This document shows positions 1 to 8,560 of a DNA stretch of 64,000 nucleotides, one piece after another; the stretch's first letter is position 1; each line of letters begins with the position of its first letter. The notes beneath the pieces were generated by a model that saw only the letters and a program-made list of their open reading frames with translations, was not told the DNA's origin and searched no databases. A program made the position numbers and the translations under genes. Source of the DNA: Verrucomicrobiaceae bacterium. GTDB lineage: Bacteria > Verrucomicrobiota > Verrucomicrobiia > Verrucomicrobiales > Verrucomicrobiaceae. The stretch is taken from contig JAIYDW010000017.1 in assembly GCA_027487315.1 (NCBI GenBank), positions 17,294 to 81,293 on the forward strand. Direction: 5' to 3'.

Positions 1-1
1 C

Positions 2-499
2 GACAAAGACTCCAGCGGCCCCGTCGCCTTCACAGACCTCCACGCCACCTGGCCAGCACCCGGCAGCCTCTACACCACCCCACTCACCTTTGCCTTCTCT
101 TACCAATACTCCGATGGCACCACCGTTCATGTCGCAGACAAAATGGACTTCGGTTCCGGCATCCAGTTTGAAGGCGAAAAAGGCACCATCACCACCACCC
201 GTGGCGGCCTCAAATGGGATCCCATCGAACTCCGCCGTCCCATCACCGCAGACGAAATCCATCTCTACGAAAGCAAAGACCACTTTCGCAACTTCATCGA
301 CGCCATCCAAAACGGCACCCAACCCGCCGCCCCCATCGAGACCGCCCATCGCTCCATCACCATCTCCCACCTCGCTAACATCGCCCTTCGCCTCCGCCGG
401 GAAAAACTCCATTGGGACCCCGACACCGAAACCATCCAGAACGACCCCGAAGCCCAAGCCCTCACTTCCCGTCCCATGCGTTCCCCTTGGCAGCTATAA
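2..499 (+). CDS. Gfo/Idh/MocA family oxidoreductase, C-terminal part (5' end outside window)
   Basis: The frame is open from the window edge and ends at TAA 497-499, giving about 165 residues of the C-terminal half. It reads as the alpha/beta C-terminal domain of bacterial Gfo/Idh/MocA dehydrogenases. Signs are a strand with GSGIQFEGEKG, the FRNFIDAIQNGTQP helix, and a tail with ISHLANIALRLRREKLHWDP and SRPMRSPW, all common in the secreted Planctomycetes/Verrucomicrobia versions. These use NAD(P) to oxidise or reduce sugars or related substrates. The Rossmann domain is missing from the window, so cofactor and substrate cannot be judged. It converges with the next gene with only 3 bp between the stops. 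Confidence 0.8.
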   Translation, partial: DKDSSGPVAFTDLHATWPAPGSLYTTPLTFAFSYQYSDGTTVHVADKMDFGSGIQFEGEKGTITTTRGGLKWDPIELRRPITADEIHLYESKDHFRNFIDAIQNGTQPAAPIETAHRSITISHLANIALRLRREKLHWDPDTETIQNDPEAQALTSRPMRSPWQL

Positions 500-502
500 A
501 CC

Positions 503-1831
503 TCATTCACTGCCTTTCAAGCTCTGACCCAACCGCCACGCCTTGCCCTCGGGCACACCCGTGTAAGCCCCACGATGGGCGCCATCTCGCGGTTTCACCA
601 AACCGTCAAAATCCAACTCAACATCAGCCTGACCAGCAAATCCCGAAAGATCAATCGGCGCACCAACACATTGGCCGGGCTTTGGATGCAAATCCAAAGC
701 CCCCAGCGCAGCGTCAGGTACAGTCAGGTAAGTGGCGGCATCAGCAAACGTACCCGTCAGATTGTCAGCCCCACCTTTCATCTTTCCAGGAAGCACCATC
801 GGCACACCAGCAAACACAACGTTCCCCGTGACGGCTTGCCCCTCAACGGGATCACTGGCGATGCAAATGCCACGCCCGGCAGCAACGATCGTGTTGTGAA
901 ACACCTGCGCCAACTTCAGCGGCAGGTCATGTTTGCGCAGCAAAATCGCGGCGTATTCTGGGTGCGGACAACCAGCAAAAACATTGTCGTGAATGCTGAC
1001 ACGCCCCGAGGCATGCAGAAGAGACTCCCGCGGGTTGTGATAAAAAAAGTTCCCGTAGATCTCGTAGAGGTCAGATGAACCGGGACCACTGTCCGGAAAG
1101 CCTCCCACCAAAAGATTGGGCCGATCCCCATCCGGGCTCGGTTCATCGTTCTTGATGAACACATTGTGTCGAATGATCGTGCTCCCAGGAGCGGTCGGCA
1201 GTCCCGGCAAATCCGGGCGGGATTTCTGGAACTTGATTTCCATGCAGTAACCAATCGGGTCGTGAACCAAATTGTGCTCAATCACACCCTGAACGAAAGG
1301 CTCGGCACCGTTGGAATTTCCAAGATACAAACCCGTACCGCAGCGCCGGATAATGTTCCGAAGAATCGTCCAGTTCCAGGTGGGCGTTTTAGTGGAAATA
1401 CCGACCGCCTGCTGACTCGTGTTGAAGTCACTGATCACACAGTCTTCGACCAGAATGTCATGAACCAGATTAGCGAGTCCACCCTTCGCGCTGATGCCAA
1501 ACTGACCCGACACTCCGGAGCCCTGCAAGGTAAGCTTTTTCAAAGCCACATACTGACACTGCCAAAGCTCCACACAGTTGGCAGACGCCGACTGACGAAT
1601 CTCAGCCGTCCCACTCTCAGGCCCTTGGATCGTGATCCACGCTCCCGGTTGCCCCTTGCAGTCACTCAGCGGCAGTCCCCGCTCATAAACACCCGCTTCC
1701 AAAATCAAAGTGTCTCCCGGAACCAATTCCGCAAGCACCCGGCGATAGCTGGTCGTCGTCGCCTGTTTCTCCGCCGCCTCCACCAACCAAGTCGAAAGCA
1801 AAAAAGGAAGGAAGAAAACAGTTCCGCGCAT
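503..1831 (-). CDS. Secreted right-handed parallel beta-helix protein
   Basis: Predicted 442-residue exported protein. I chose ATG at 1831, giving MRGTVFFLPFLLSTWLVEAA, a clean Sec signal peptide; a TTG two codons upstream is possible. After the signal come a pectate-lyase-type opening (LVPGDTLILEAGVYERGLPL) and repeated short strand-turn units such as VLEDCVISDF, NIIRRCGTGLYLGN and IRHNVFIKND, ending in a small C-terminal domain. This is the layout of parallel beta-helix proteins (NosD/PL6-like, pectate-lyase-like fold), which bind or cleave acidic polysaccharides. I see no certain catalytic set, so lyase activity is unproven. Confidence 0.75.
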   Translation of the reverse strand: MRGTVFFLPFLLSTWLVEAAEKQATTTSYRRVLAELVPGDTLILEAGVYERGLPLSDCKGQPGAWITIQGPESGTAEIRQSASANCVELWQCQYVALKKLTLQGSGVSGQFGISAKGGLANLVHDILVEDCVISDFNTSQQAVGISTKTPTWNWTILRNIIRRCGTGLYLGNSNGAEPFVQGVIEHNLVHDPIGYCMEIKFQKSRPDLPGLPTAPGSTIIRHNVFIKNDEPSPDGDRPNLLVGGFPDSGPGSSDLYEIYGNFFYHNPRESLLHASGRVSIHDNVFAGCPHPEYAAILLRKHDLPLKLAQVFHNTIVAAGRGICIASDPVEGQAVTGNVVFAGVPMVLPGKMKGGADNLTGTFADAATYLTVPDAALGALDLHPKPGQCVGAPIDLSGFAGQADVELDFDGLVKPRDGAHRGAYTGVPEGKAWRLGQSLKGSE

Positions 1832-2020
1832 GCCCAAAAGAAAAGCGGCTTCCTGTCCTCACCGAAAGCAAAAACTCAGGGGACTTAACTCAATCAACAA
1901 CCTTCACCAAAACGCCAAGGTGGCCTTGAAAAAAGTCAGAGTCGACATTCATGAATGGCTCAGGCTAACTGTAAGTTTCCCCTGCCCACTCCGTTTCTTC
2001 GCTACCGCTTTCCATTCCCC

Positions 2021-3316
2021 ATGAACACCCGCGCCCTCCTTCTTCTCGGACTCCTTCTCCCTACCCTTTCTTCCGCCGAATCCACCTGGAACCGCTTCCG
2101 CGGCCCCAACGGCACCGGCAACGCCGAAACCTCCGGCCTCCCCGCCACTGTGGACGCCGCTTCCACCCTCTGGAAAGCCCCCCTCGGCAAAGGCTGGTCC
2201 TCCCCCGTTCTCTGGAAAAACCTCGTCGTCGTCACCGCCGAAACCGCCGCCACCAAACGCGCCGTCATCGCTCTCTCCGCCACCGACGGCAAAGAACTCT
2301 GGCGCTACGAAGTCGAATTCGTCCCGCACAAAATCCACAACTTCAACAGCCTCGCCAGCAGCTCCGCCTTCATCGATGCCCAGCGCATCTACATCAACTG
2401 GAGCACCGGCACCACCATCCAAGCCCTCGCGCTCGACCACTCCGGCAAACTCCTCTGGGAAAACAAACACGTCGCCAACTACATCCACGAGCACGGCACC
2501 GGCATCTCCCCCATCGTCGAAGATGGCATCATGATCGTCCGCAGCGAGTTCGACTGGCAGCGCGACGGCAAAGTTTACACCGAAGACCCCGAGGAACAAA
2601 AGTGGAAAACCTGCATTGTCGGCCTCGACGCTGCCACCGGCAAGCAAGTCTGGAAACTCGAACTTCCCAACTGCCTCAATACCTTCTCCACCCCCGTCGT
2701 CCACACCCTCAAAAACGGCCAAAAAGAAGTCATCTGCGCCAACACCGGCAGCGGCGTTATGGGCATCGATCTCAAATCCGGCAAAATCAACTGGCAGCAC
2801 AACCCCGGCTACTCCCAGCGCAGCCTCGGCTCCGGCGTCCTCAGTGACGAGTTCTACTTCTGCACCTTCGGCACCGGCGGCGGCGTCAAAGAAGTCGCTG
2901 CCCTCGACCTCAAATCCGGCAAACCCAAAGCCGTCGATTTCGATATCCCAAAAGGCCTCCCCTACGTCCCCTCCCCCATCGTCATCGGCGAACACATGTA
3001 CCTCCTCGGCGACGGCGGCATCCTCCGCTGCGTCGAATTCAAAACCGGCAAAGTCATCTACGAAGAGCGTGTCGAAGGCGTCCAGGGCAGCTCCAAATTC
3101 TTCAGCAGCCCCGTCGCCGCAGATGGCAAAATCTTCTGCGGCAGCCAGCAGGGCGATCTCATCGTCATCAAAGCCGGCCCCAAGTTCGAACGCCTCGCCG
3201 CCTCCAAACTCGACTCCCCCATCAACGCCACCCCCGCCATCGGCGACGGCCGCCTCTTCGTCCGCACCGCCGAAAGCCTCTGGTGCATCGGCAGCAAAGC
3301 CCCCCCTGTGCCGTAA
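2021..3316 (+). CDS. PQQ-like beta-propeller repeat protein, secreted
   Basis: 431 residues from ATG 2021, which begins a signal peptide (MNTRALLLLGLLLPTLSSAE). Upstream in-frame ATG 1955 would add a low-complexity stretch before the signal and is unlikely. The mature protein opens with WNRFRGPNGTGNAET, the hallmark of the Planctomycetes/Verrucomicrobia outer-membrane-associated PQQ-like beta-propellers. It continues with repeated blades of the form ALSATDGKELWRYE, LDAATGKQVWKLE and IDLKSGKINWQHN. The propeller probably has seven or eight blades and may bind a ligand or another protein. The catalytic residues and helical insert of true quinoprotein dehydrogenases are not evident, so an enzyme role is doubtful. 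No Shine-Dalgarno; the leader is pyrimidine-rich. Confidence 0.85.
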   Translation: MNTRALLLLGLLLPTLSSAESTWNRFRGPNGTGNAETSGLPATVDAASTLWKAPLGKGWSSPVLWKNLVVVTAETAATKRAVIALSATDGKELWRYEVEFVPHKIHNFNSLASSSAFIDAQRIYINWSTGTTIQALALDHSGKLLWENKHVANYIHEHGTGISPIVEDGIMIVRSEFDWQRDGKVYTEDPEEQKWKTCIVGLDAATGKQVWKLELPNCLNTFSTPVVHTLKNGQKEVICANTGSGVMGIDLKSGKINWQHNPGYSQRSLGSGVLSDEFYFCTFGTGGGVKEVAALDLKSGKPKAVDFDIPKGLPYVPSPIVIGEHMYLLGDGGILRCVEFKTGKVIYEERVEGVQGSSKFFSSPVAADGKIFCGSQQGDLIVIKAGPKFERLAASKLDSPINATPAIGDGRLFVRTAESLWCIGSKAPPVP

Positions 3317-3326
3317 CCTGCATTCC

Positions 3327-3782
3327 TCACACTTTCAGTGGCACCACGAGTCCTTCCGCCTCAGCTAGCTTCTTCTGATTCCCATCGAAAGTTAGAAACT
3401 CCGCCGCACCGAGATGAAGGGCAGAAGCCACATGAAGAACATCGAAACTACGATGTCCTCCTTTGACGGTGTGCTTAAACGCGAGTCTCTCGGCGATTTG
3501 GTGGACGTCGGCCCAATCCACTTGCCCCTGCCGAAACACTCCTGCGGAAATGTTGGCTTGCAGGGTGGACAAGGCCGCTTGGGCTACTCTCATAGGATAA
3601 CCCTGTGTGGCGTCGTTTGAGTTTCTAAAAACTTGAAACTGCACCGATTGCCGAAACTCGAAGAACAGAAGCGATGTGCTCATCAATGCGGTTGACTGCC
3701 TTTGCATAAAGGCCAACGCCTTCATCGATGTACTCTGTGCAATATAGAGGGCGCAAAGGAAAGAGGTATCCGGGTAAGTCAT
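3327..3782 (-). CDS. PIN-domain ribonuclease toxin (VapC-like)
   Basis: 151 residues from ATG 3782, which starts MTYPDTSFLCALY. An ATG three codons upstream (3791) overlaps the antitoxin stop and is the alternative. The PIN-fold acidic residues are visible: Asp5 in YPDTS, Glu42 in FFEFRQ, Asp114 in SFDVLHVA and Asp133 in TFDGNQ. These coordinate Mg/Mn for single-strand RNA cleavage in VapC toxins. It lies one base downstream of the Phd-like antitoxin gene, the usual antitoxin-first order. The RNA target is unknown. Confidence 0.85.
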   Translation of the reverse strand: MTYPDTSFLCALYIAQSTSMKALAFMQRQSTALMSTSLLFFEFRQSVQFQVFRNSNDATQGYPMRVAQAALSTLQANISAGVFRQGQVDWADVHQIAERLAFKHTVKGGHRSFDVLHVASALHLGAAEFLTFDGNQKKLAEAEGLVVPLKV

Positions 3783-3783
3783 G

Positions 3784-4041
3784 CTAACCATCCTCTCCTT
3801 CCTGTTCAGCGGCTCTCATCTCTCGCACTTCCTCCTCGGTAAACACCTTGTCTCCCCAGATTTTCTTGAGCTGAGCGGCAAAATCGATTTTGGGCATCGC
3901 AGGTTCGCTCAATCCTCCGGCCGGCGTGAGTGTGGCAAAGAGCTTCCCCCGCTTCTTGATGGCAACACTCTCGCCATCTGAAATCCAAGCGGCTATCTTT
4001 TGGAAGTCATTTCTCAAGTCAGCTACGTTTGCCGTTTTCAT
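3784..4041 (-). CDS. Phd/YefM-type antitoxin
   Basis: 85 residues from ATG 4041. The start MKTANVADLRNDF followed by ISDGESVAIKKRGKLFATLTP is the DNA-binding N-terminal fold of the Phd/YefM family (prevent-host-death). The acidic C-terminus (EEEVREMRAAEQEGEDG) would wrap the toxin. A longer frame opens upstream to 4212 but has no family features. The gene precedes and nearly touches the PIN toxin. The palindrome over its start codon suggests autoregulation. Confidence 0.85.
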   Translation of the reverse strand: MKTANVADLRNDFQKIAAWISDGESVAIKKRGKLFATLTPAGGLSEPAMPKIDFAAQLKKIWGDKVFTEEEVREMRAAEQEGEDG

Positions 4042-4058
4042 GGTATTTTTAGATACCA
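4041..4058 (-). promoter_or_regulatory. Palindromic operator candidate at the antitoxin start codon
   Basis: Two 6-bp arms, TGGTAT and ATACCA, flank a 6-bp AT-rich centre and overlap the first base of the antitoxin ATG. On the minus strand a TTGACT box lies just upstream (4077-4082). Phd/YefM antitoxins repress their own operon by binding short palindromes of this kind. That this one is the operator is inference. Confidence 0.45.
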
Positions 4059-4678
4059 CATTTAGAAATCCCATCAAGTCAAAGAGTGGGGTGGTTGGCC
4101 TCAGTGCACAACTCACTGACCCGGGTGTGCAGACGGTGATCGGTTGTGCGACCGACCACAAACGTGCCCTCAGTTTCCACATCCGCTTTCTACGCGCCCG
4201 CTCCCCAGTCATGAATGGTTACGCCTTCCTGCTCCTTGCATACCCACTTTAATCGCGACCAATCCGTCTCTTTTACGATATTCAGGATCGCGGGCGAGTT
4301 CAGTTGCCTCCCTGGGTGAATGTACTGCCAGACAAACATTCCTTACCCGTCCCTTCCGCACCTTGTCACAAGTTCAGAACAACCGAAAACTTAGACCGTT
4401 TCTCGAAAAGATTGTCATTTTGATCCGGCGAGCGCAGCGGCTTCCGTGGCAAGGAAGTCGCGCAGCCCGCTATTAAATCAATAACGGGCAATCGGCTGAC
4501 GCAGCCAATGAGGCCGCTCCGCCGCTGGGCAAGGCGACAAGCATTTCGAGAGTCGGTCTATGTTGGACCCGCCAAAGCAAAAAGTACCTTCCGATGCCCA
4601 AATTTTGCATCAGAAAGCCTATTCAGGAAACGACAACGCCTATCCACAGAGCTTCACAACCTGCATCATAAAAGAAGC
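4059..4678. other. Gene-free gap of about 620 bp containing a hairpin cluster
   Basis: No frame here has a recognisable protein; the open frames are short and lack family motifs. The only structure I see is at 4437-4506, where three consecutive hairpins lie. HP1 is 4437-4445 with 4453-4461 (9 bp counting one G-U, 7-nt loop). HP2 is 4465-4474 with 4480-4489 (one mismatch, 5-nt loop). HP3 is 4494-4498 with 4502-4506. None has a T-run. It could be a structured RNA, a REP-like element or the remains of a decayed gene. Confidence 0.4.
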
Positions 4679-5128
4679 CTATCGCTTCAATCGGTCAGCT
4701 TCCCCCGCCGCCAAGTCCCAGATTTCTCGCCATACCTTTTTGTCAATTTTCCCATAGAAAAATTGACTCTCACCATCCTGAAAAACCAACGAATCACTCG
4801 CGATGATATACACTGCCTTGAACCCCTTTTGAGGATCCTGAATTGAGATACTCACAGCACTCAACATCGGAACCAACTCCTTCATTTCAGACCATGGACC
4901 CGAAGCCTTGCATATCTGGTCTTTAATCGCCTGAGAAAACCTGTCGTCACGAGAATTCACTTTCAAATCCCCCACTCCACGAGCGTTTACTCTTACCATC
5001 AAAGATGTCCCTCCAAAAAGGTCTTCGATAAACACCGAATACCGCCGCTGAATGCTGATGTCTTGTGAGCAGCCTGAAACAAGCCCAGATACCAATACAG
5101 CAACGAGATACAACTTTAGGGTTTCCAT
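4679..5128 (-). CDS. Small predicted lipoprotein of unknown function
   Basis: 149 residues from ATG 5128, giving METLKLYLVAVLVSGLVSGCSQD, a type II signal peptide with lipobox VSGC (lipidated Cys at about residue 18). An upstream in-frame start would place the signal internally and is rejected. The mature part has a mixed alpha/beta look with ...DPQKGFKAVYIIASDSLVFQ and a C-terminal helix (KVWREIWDLAAGEADRLKR). I do not recognise the family. Base composition is more A+T-rich than neighbouring genes, as in the gap beside it. Confidence 0.6.
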   Translation of the reverse strand: METLKLYLVAVLVSGLVSGCSQDISIQRRYSVFIEDLFGGTSLMVRVNARGVGDLKVNSRDDRFSQAIKDQICKASGPWSEMKELVPMLSAVSISIQDPQKGFKAVYIIASDSLVFQDGESQFFYGKIDKKVWREIWDLAAGEADRLKR

Positions 5129-5332
5129 ATTCGACGAATCGCATTTGATTGTGTTTTCCCTTAATGAGTAAAAATGTCTGGCAGCTCTGTTCTCTTTCAC
5201 GAATTGCTTTCGATACAGTTTTCGTGGCCTCAATTTCACGATCTTCGCAGAACATGTTTCTGCGCCTATCCTGGATCATGCGCTTTTCGGCGGTCGCAGT
5301 AGCAGGCTAATGAACCATTCAGGCTACCCCTT

Positions 5333-6631
5333 TCACTCCTCCACCGACACCACAAAGGCAGGCGTCAAAACCCGCCCGCCCAACTTCACCTCGCAGAACA
5401 GCCGAATGCTACCCGCCTGAGGTGGATAAAACTTGAACGCCAAAGTCGGTCCATATCGCAAACTGGCGTCCACGACATCACCCCCTTGAGGGTGCAATTC
5501 CAGCATCGTCTCTCCACCCTCGTAAAAGCCCGCCACATGGGCAAAGGCCATCCGCATCGGCTCCAACTGCGTCACCGGTTGCCCTGCCGCATCGGTGACC
5601 TGAATCCGCATCAATCTCGTCTGCCCCTTTCTCACCTTCCCCATTCCAAAAAAGGACGTCTGAAACGTGTAACCCTCGACCACACACTTCAACACCTCCC
5701 CGTTTTCACCCGCTTGAACCACGGCATTCTGAACACCCCCAGCCAACTCCGCCTTCAAATACTCCTGCAGTCCTGTCGCCACCGGAACCACCCCAAGCCA
5801 TGCCGAATACCCAGCATCACTCTTCGGAGTGAACGCCACTTCGTAATCCCCCTCGGACTTCCCTGCCACTGGCAACACATGCTGAAAATCCGTCCACCCC
5901 TGATCCACCAAAATCAAATGCAACCCGGCTCCATGCGTCGGCACCAGATCCGACAAGGTCACCGGTGCACCATCCACACCCTTGACCGTCATCATCAACT
6001 TGACCTCCTTGCCCCGCTCCAACTTCGATCCCGCCTTCAGTTCCCATCGCATCGTCGGCTCCCCCGGCTTCACATAAATCCCACTGTACGGGATCCGCCT
6101 CGCCACACGGTTCCTGGCACACATCTCACACTTCGTTCCCGCCACCGTCGCCACCGACTCCGGATGCTCCAAACACGCATAGACCTCCCCCTTCACCAGC
6201 GCCTCATCAAACGCTCCCTCAATCAGTTTCAGCCCCTTCTTGAACTCCCCAAACACATTCGCCGCCCCCACTTGGTTCCCTGCCATGCTCTCTCTTGCCA
6301 CCAAATTGATGCGGCCAAACGCCAGCGCCGTGTTCGCATCCATCTCCGCCTGCTTCTCCAAAGCCACTCCATGCTTGGCCAACAACCGAATCGCCGGACT
6401 GCACAACACCATCTGCCCTGTCACCTCATCCAATCGTTCCTCCACCAGCAACCGCTCCACATTCGCCGTTGCCAGACGTATCACATTCCACGCCTCCTCC
6501 ACCGAAGCTGGATTTAGCAACCGCGCCGGCACCGGCACATCCGCCCACCCATCCATTCCCGACAAAACCACGATCCCCCCCGCCAAACAAGCGCGCCACC
6601 CAACCAACAACCTGGACAAAAAATCTCTCAC
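5333..6631 (-). CDS. Exported heavy-metal-binding-domain protein (copper-related, putative)
   Basis: About 432 residues from GTG 6631; a TTG a few codons later is also possible, while a longer frame to 6790 would run into the divergent gene. The start region gives a hydrophobic signal segment (residues 10-30). After a helical region, residues 151-171 hold YACLEHPES...GTKCEMC, a variant of the heavy-metal-binding motif CPMHPE...CPKCGM seen beside Cu ATPases and efflux proteins. Residues 238-254 (HLILVDQGWTDFQHVLP) match the HLIVVS..F.H.HP segment of copper/YHS-associated periplasmic proteins. A second, weaker copy of that segment lies near the C-terminus (MRMAFAHVAGF). It is transcribed away from the MbnP-MbnH-like gene, sharing a 140-bp spacer. 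Confidence 0.6.
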   Translation of the reverse strand: MRDFLSRLLVGWRACLAGGIVVLSGMDGWADVPVPARLLNPASVEEAWNVIRLATANVERLLVEERLDEVTGQMVLCSPAIRLLAKHGVALEKQAEMDANTALAFGRINLVARESMAGNQVGAANVFGEFKKGLKLIEGAFDEALVKGEVYACLEHPESVATVAGTKCEMCARNRVARRIPYSGIYVKPGEPTMRWELKAGSKLERGKEVKLMMTVKGVDGAPVTLSDLVPTHGAGLHLILVDQGWTDFQHVLPVAGKSEGDYEVAFTPKSDAGYSAWLGVVPVATGLQEYLKAELAGGVQNAVVQAGENGEVLKCVVEGYTFQTSFFGMGKVRKGQTRLMRIQVTDAAGQPVTQLEPMRMAFAHVAGFYEGGETMLELHPQGGDVVDASLRYGPTLAFKFYPPQAGSIRLFCEVKLGGRVLTPAFVVSVEE

Positions 6632-6771
6632 CCCTCCACCATAACCAACCCGCCCCCCTTTTGGCAACGCTCTTCTCCATCTTCGAACTGGCTGGCCTGC
6701 CCACCGTCCCACAAAAGGCGTGCCCCCTCCCCCTGAATATCGTATCCTCTCATTGAAATAAGTCCCCCTCC

Positions 6772-8559
6772 ATGCCGTCACCCGCTCCATCGCAATTCAG
6801 AAACCTCCTCGCGCTCGTGCTGGCGCTTGCAGGCCTCGGGTGCTCGAATCTCTGCGCCGCCGATCTCCAACTCCACATCCTCCCTCTCGCCGGGCAAGAA
6901 CCCCTCAAACTCGACTCACTCACCCACCAAAACACCGCCGGAGACACCTGGTCCGTCACTCGCCTCAGTTACTTCGTCAGCGGCGTCTCCCTCCAACGCC
7001 CGGATGCCACTTGGCTCGACTGCCCCACCGCCCTCGCCTGGCTGAACGCCACCTCCAACCGCAACTCGGTCTTGGTTCAAAACATTCCCCCAGGCGACTA
7101 CCAAGCCCTCAAATTCCACGTCGGCCTCACCCCTTCGCAAAACGCCAGCGATGCCGCTTCTCACCCACCCGAACACCCGCTCAACCCCAACTTAAACGGC
7201 CTCCACTGGAGCTGGCTCGGCGGCTACATCTTTTTCGCCCTCGAAGGCCGTTTCCACACCAAAGACAACCCCGCCCTCCAAGGCTACGCCTATCACCTCG
7301 CCCGTGATCCGTTCCGCACCGCCATCACCCTTCCTTGCAAACTCTCCCTCCAGAAAAACGCCTCCCTGAACCTGGGCATCAACATCGCCACCCTCTTTGA
7401 CGGGGTCAGCCCCATCTCCTTCGCCAGGGACGGCACCAGCACCCACTCCAAAGACGGCGACCCTCTCGCCACAGCTCTCCAATCAAACCTTGCCCGCTCG
7501 TTCAGCCTCCTCCCAGAAACGTCCCCAAATCAAGAGTCCTCTCCTCAACAAATCTCAAAGACATTTGACCTCCCAGCCACTTATACCGCCTACAAATTCG
7601 AACTCCCCGGCACCTTCCCCCTTCCTGCACTCCCCAAAGACAACCCCCTCTTGAACGAGCGCATCGCCCTGGGCCGCAGGCTCTTCCACGAAACCGCCCT
7701 CTCTAGAAACAACCGCCTCTCCTGCGCCTCATGCCACCTCTCCGAAGCCGCCCTCACCGATCCCCGTCAATTCAGCCTCGGAATCGAAAACCGCCCCGGC
7801 AACCGCAACGCCATGCCCCTCTTTAATCTCGCCTGGAAATCCGCCTTCTTCTGGGATGGCCGCGCCCCCACCCTGCGCGCACAAGTCCTTCAACCCATCC
7901 AGGACCATCGCGAAATGGACGAATCCCTCGACAACGTCACCGCCAAACTCGCCGCCATGCCTAGCTACCAGGACGCTTTCCAAAAAGCCTTCGGCAGTGG
8001 CCAAATCACCGCCCACCATCTCTCACTCGCCCTCGAAAACTTCCTCCTCACCCTCACTTCCTTCAATTCCAAATTCGACCGCGCCCATCGTGGCGAAGCC
8101 GAACTCACCGACCTCGAAAAACTCGGCTTCCAACTCTTTATGACCGAGCGCGAACCCCGACTCGGTAGCATGGGCGGCGACTGCTTCCACTGCCACGGAG
8201 GTGCCCTCTTCACCGACCATCAATTCCGCAACAACGGCCTCGCCATCGATGAAAAAGACCTCGGTCGCTTCCTCAACACCAAAGCCTCCCTCGACCGCGG
8301 CGCCTTCTCCACCCCCAGCCTCCGCAACATCGCCCTCACCGCCCCCTACATGCACGACGGCCGCTTCGCCACCCTTGAACAGGTCCTCGACCACTACAGC
8401 GAAGGCATCCAATACACCGACACCCTCGACCCCAACCTCGCCAAACACCCCGGCGGCGGCCTCCTCCTCAGCCCCGAAGACAAACAAGCCCTCATCGCCT
8501 TCCTCAAAACCCTCACCGACGATCAATTCATCGAGTCCACCCGCCTTGAGAAACGCTAA
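6772..8559 (+). CDS. MbnP-like domain fused to MbnH/MauG-type di-heme cytochrome c peroxidase
   Basis: 595 residues from ATG 6772, with an N-terminal export signal whose end (LAGLGC, Cys24) could be a lipobox. Residues 32-215 look like MbnP, with SVTRLSYFVSGVSL, NIPPGDYQALKFHVG and the family signature LHWSWLGGYIFFALEG (Trp146, Trp148). A linker leads to residues 285-590, a di-heme peroxidase domain. It has CASCH at 318-322, CFHCH at 471-475, the inter-heme FFWDGRAPTLRAQ (Trp361) and APYMHDGRFATLEQV. In methanotrophs, MbnH is a separate MauG-like enzyme that oxidises a Trp of its partner MbnP in copper homeostasis. Here enzyme and substrate domains share one chain. The copper role is inferred from the family and from the divergent metal-binding gene. 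Confidence 0.85.
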   Translation: MPSPAPSQFRNLLALVLALAGLGCSNLCAADLQLHILPLAGQEPLKLDSLTHQNTAGDTWSVTRLSYFVSGVSLQRPDATWLDCPTALAWLNATSNRNSVLVQNIPPGDYQALKFHVGLTPSQNASDAASHPPEHPLNPNLNGLHWSWLGGYIFFALEGRFHTKDNPALQGYAYHLARDPFRTAITLPCKLSLQKNASLNLGINIATLFDGVSPISFARDGTSTHSKDGDPLATALQSNLARSFSLLPETSPNQESSPQQISKTFDLPATYTAYKFELPGTFPLPALPKDNPLLNERIALGRRLFHETALSRNNRLSCASCHLSEAALTDPRQFSLGIENRPGNRNAMPLFNLAWKSAFFWDGRAPTLRAQVLQPIQDHREMDESLDNVTAKLAAMPSYQDAFQKAFGSGQITAHHLSLALENFLLTLTSFNSKFDRAHRGEAELTDLEKLGFQLFMTEREPRLGSMGGDCFHCHGGALFTDHQFRNNGLAIDEKDLGRFLNTKASLDRGAFSTPSLRNIALTAPYMHDGRFATLEQVLDHYSEGIQYTDTLDPNLAKHPGGGLLLSPEDKQALIAFLKTLTDDQFIESTRLEKR

Positions 8560-8560
8560 T

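Noticed and set aside
1949..2995. Long minus-strand frame rich in Asp, Gly, Glu, Phe and Val opposite the PQQ-propeller gene
   Set aside because: It mirrors the real gene's codon pattern, has no motif or signal, and its composition is typical of antisense frames in C-rich coding DNA.
4437..4506. tRNA gene
   Set aside because: The three stems do not form a cloverleaf; no acceptor pairing, TPsiC-like or anticodon arm could be fitted.
4059..4678. Decayed transposase or small gene
   Set aside because: Short frames on both strands lack recognisable motifs, and no inverted terminal repeats or target duplication frame the gap.
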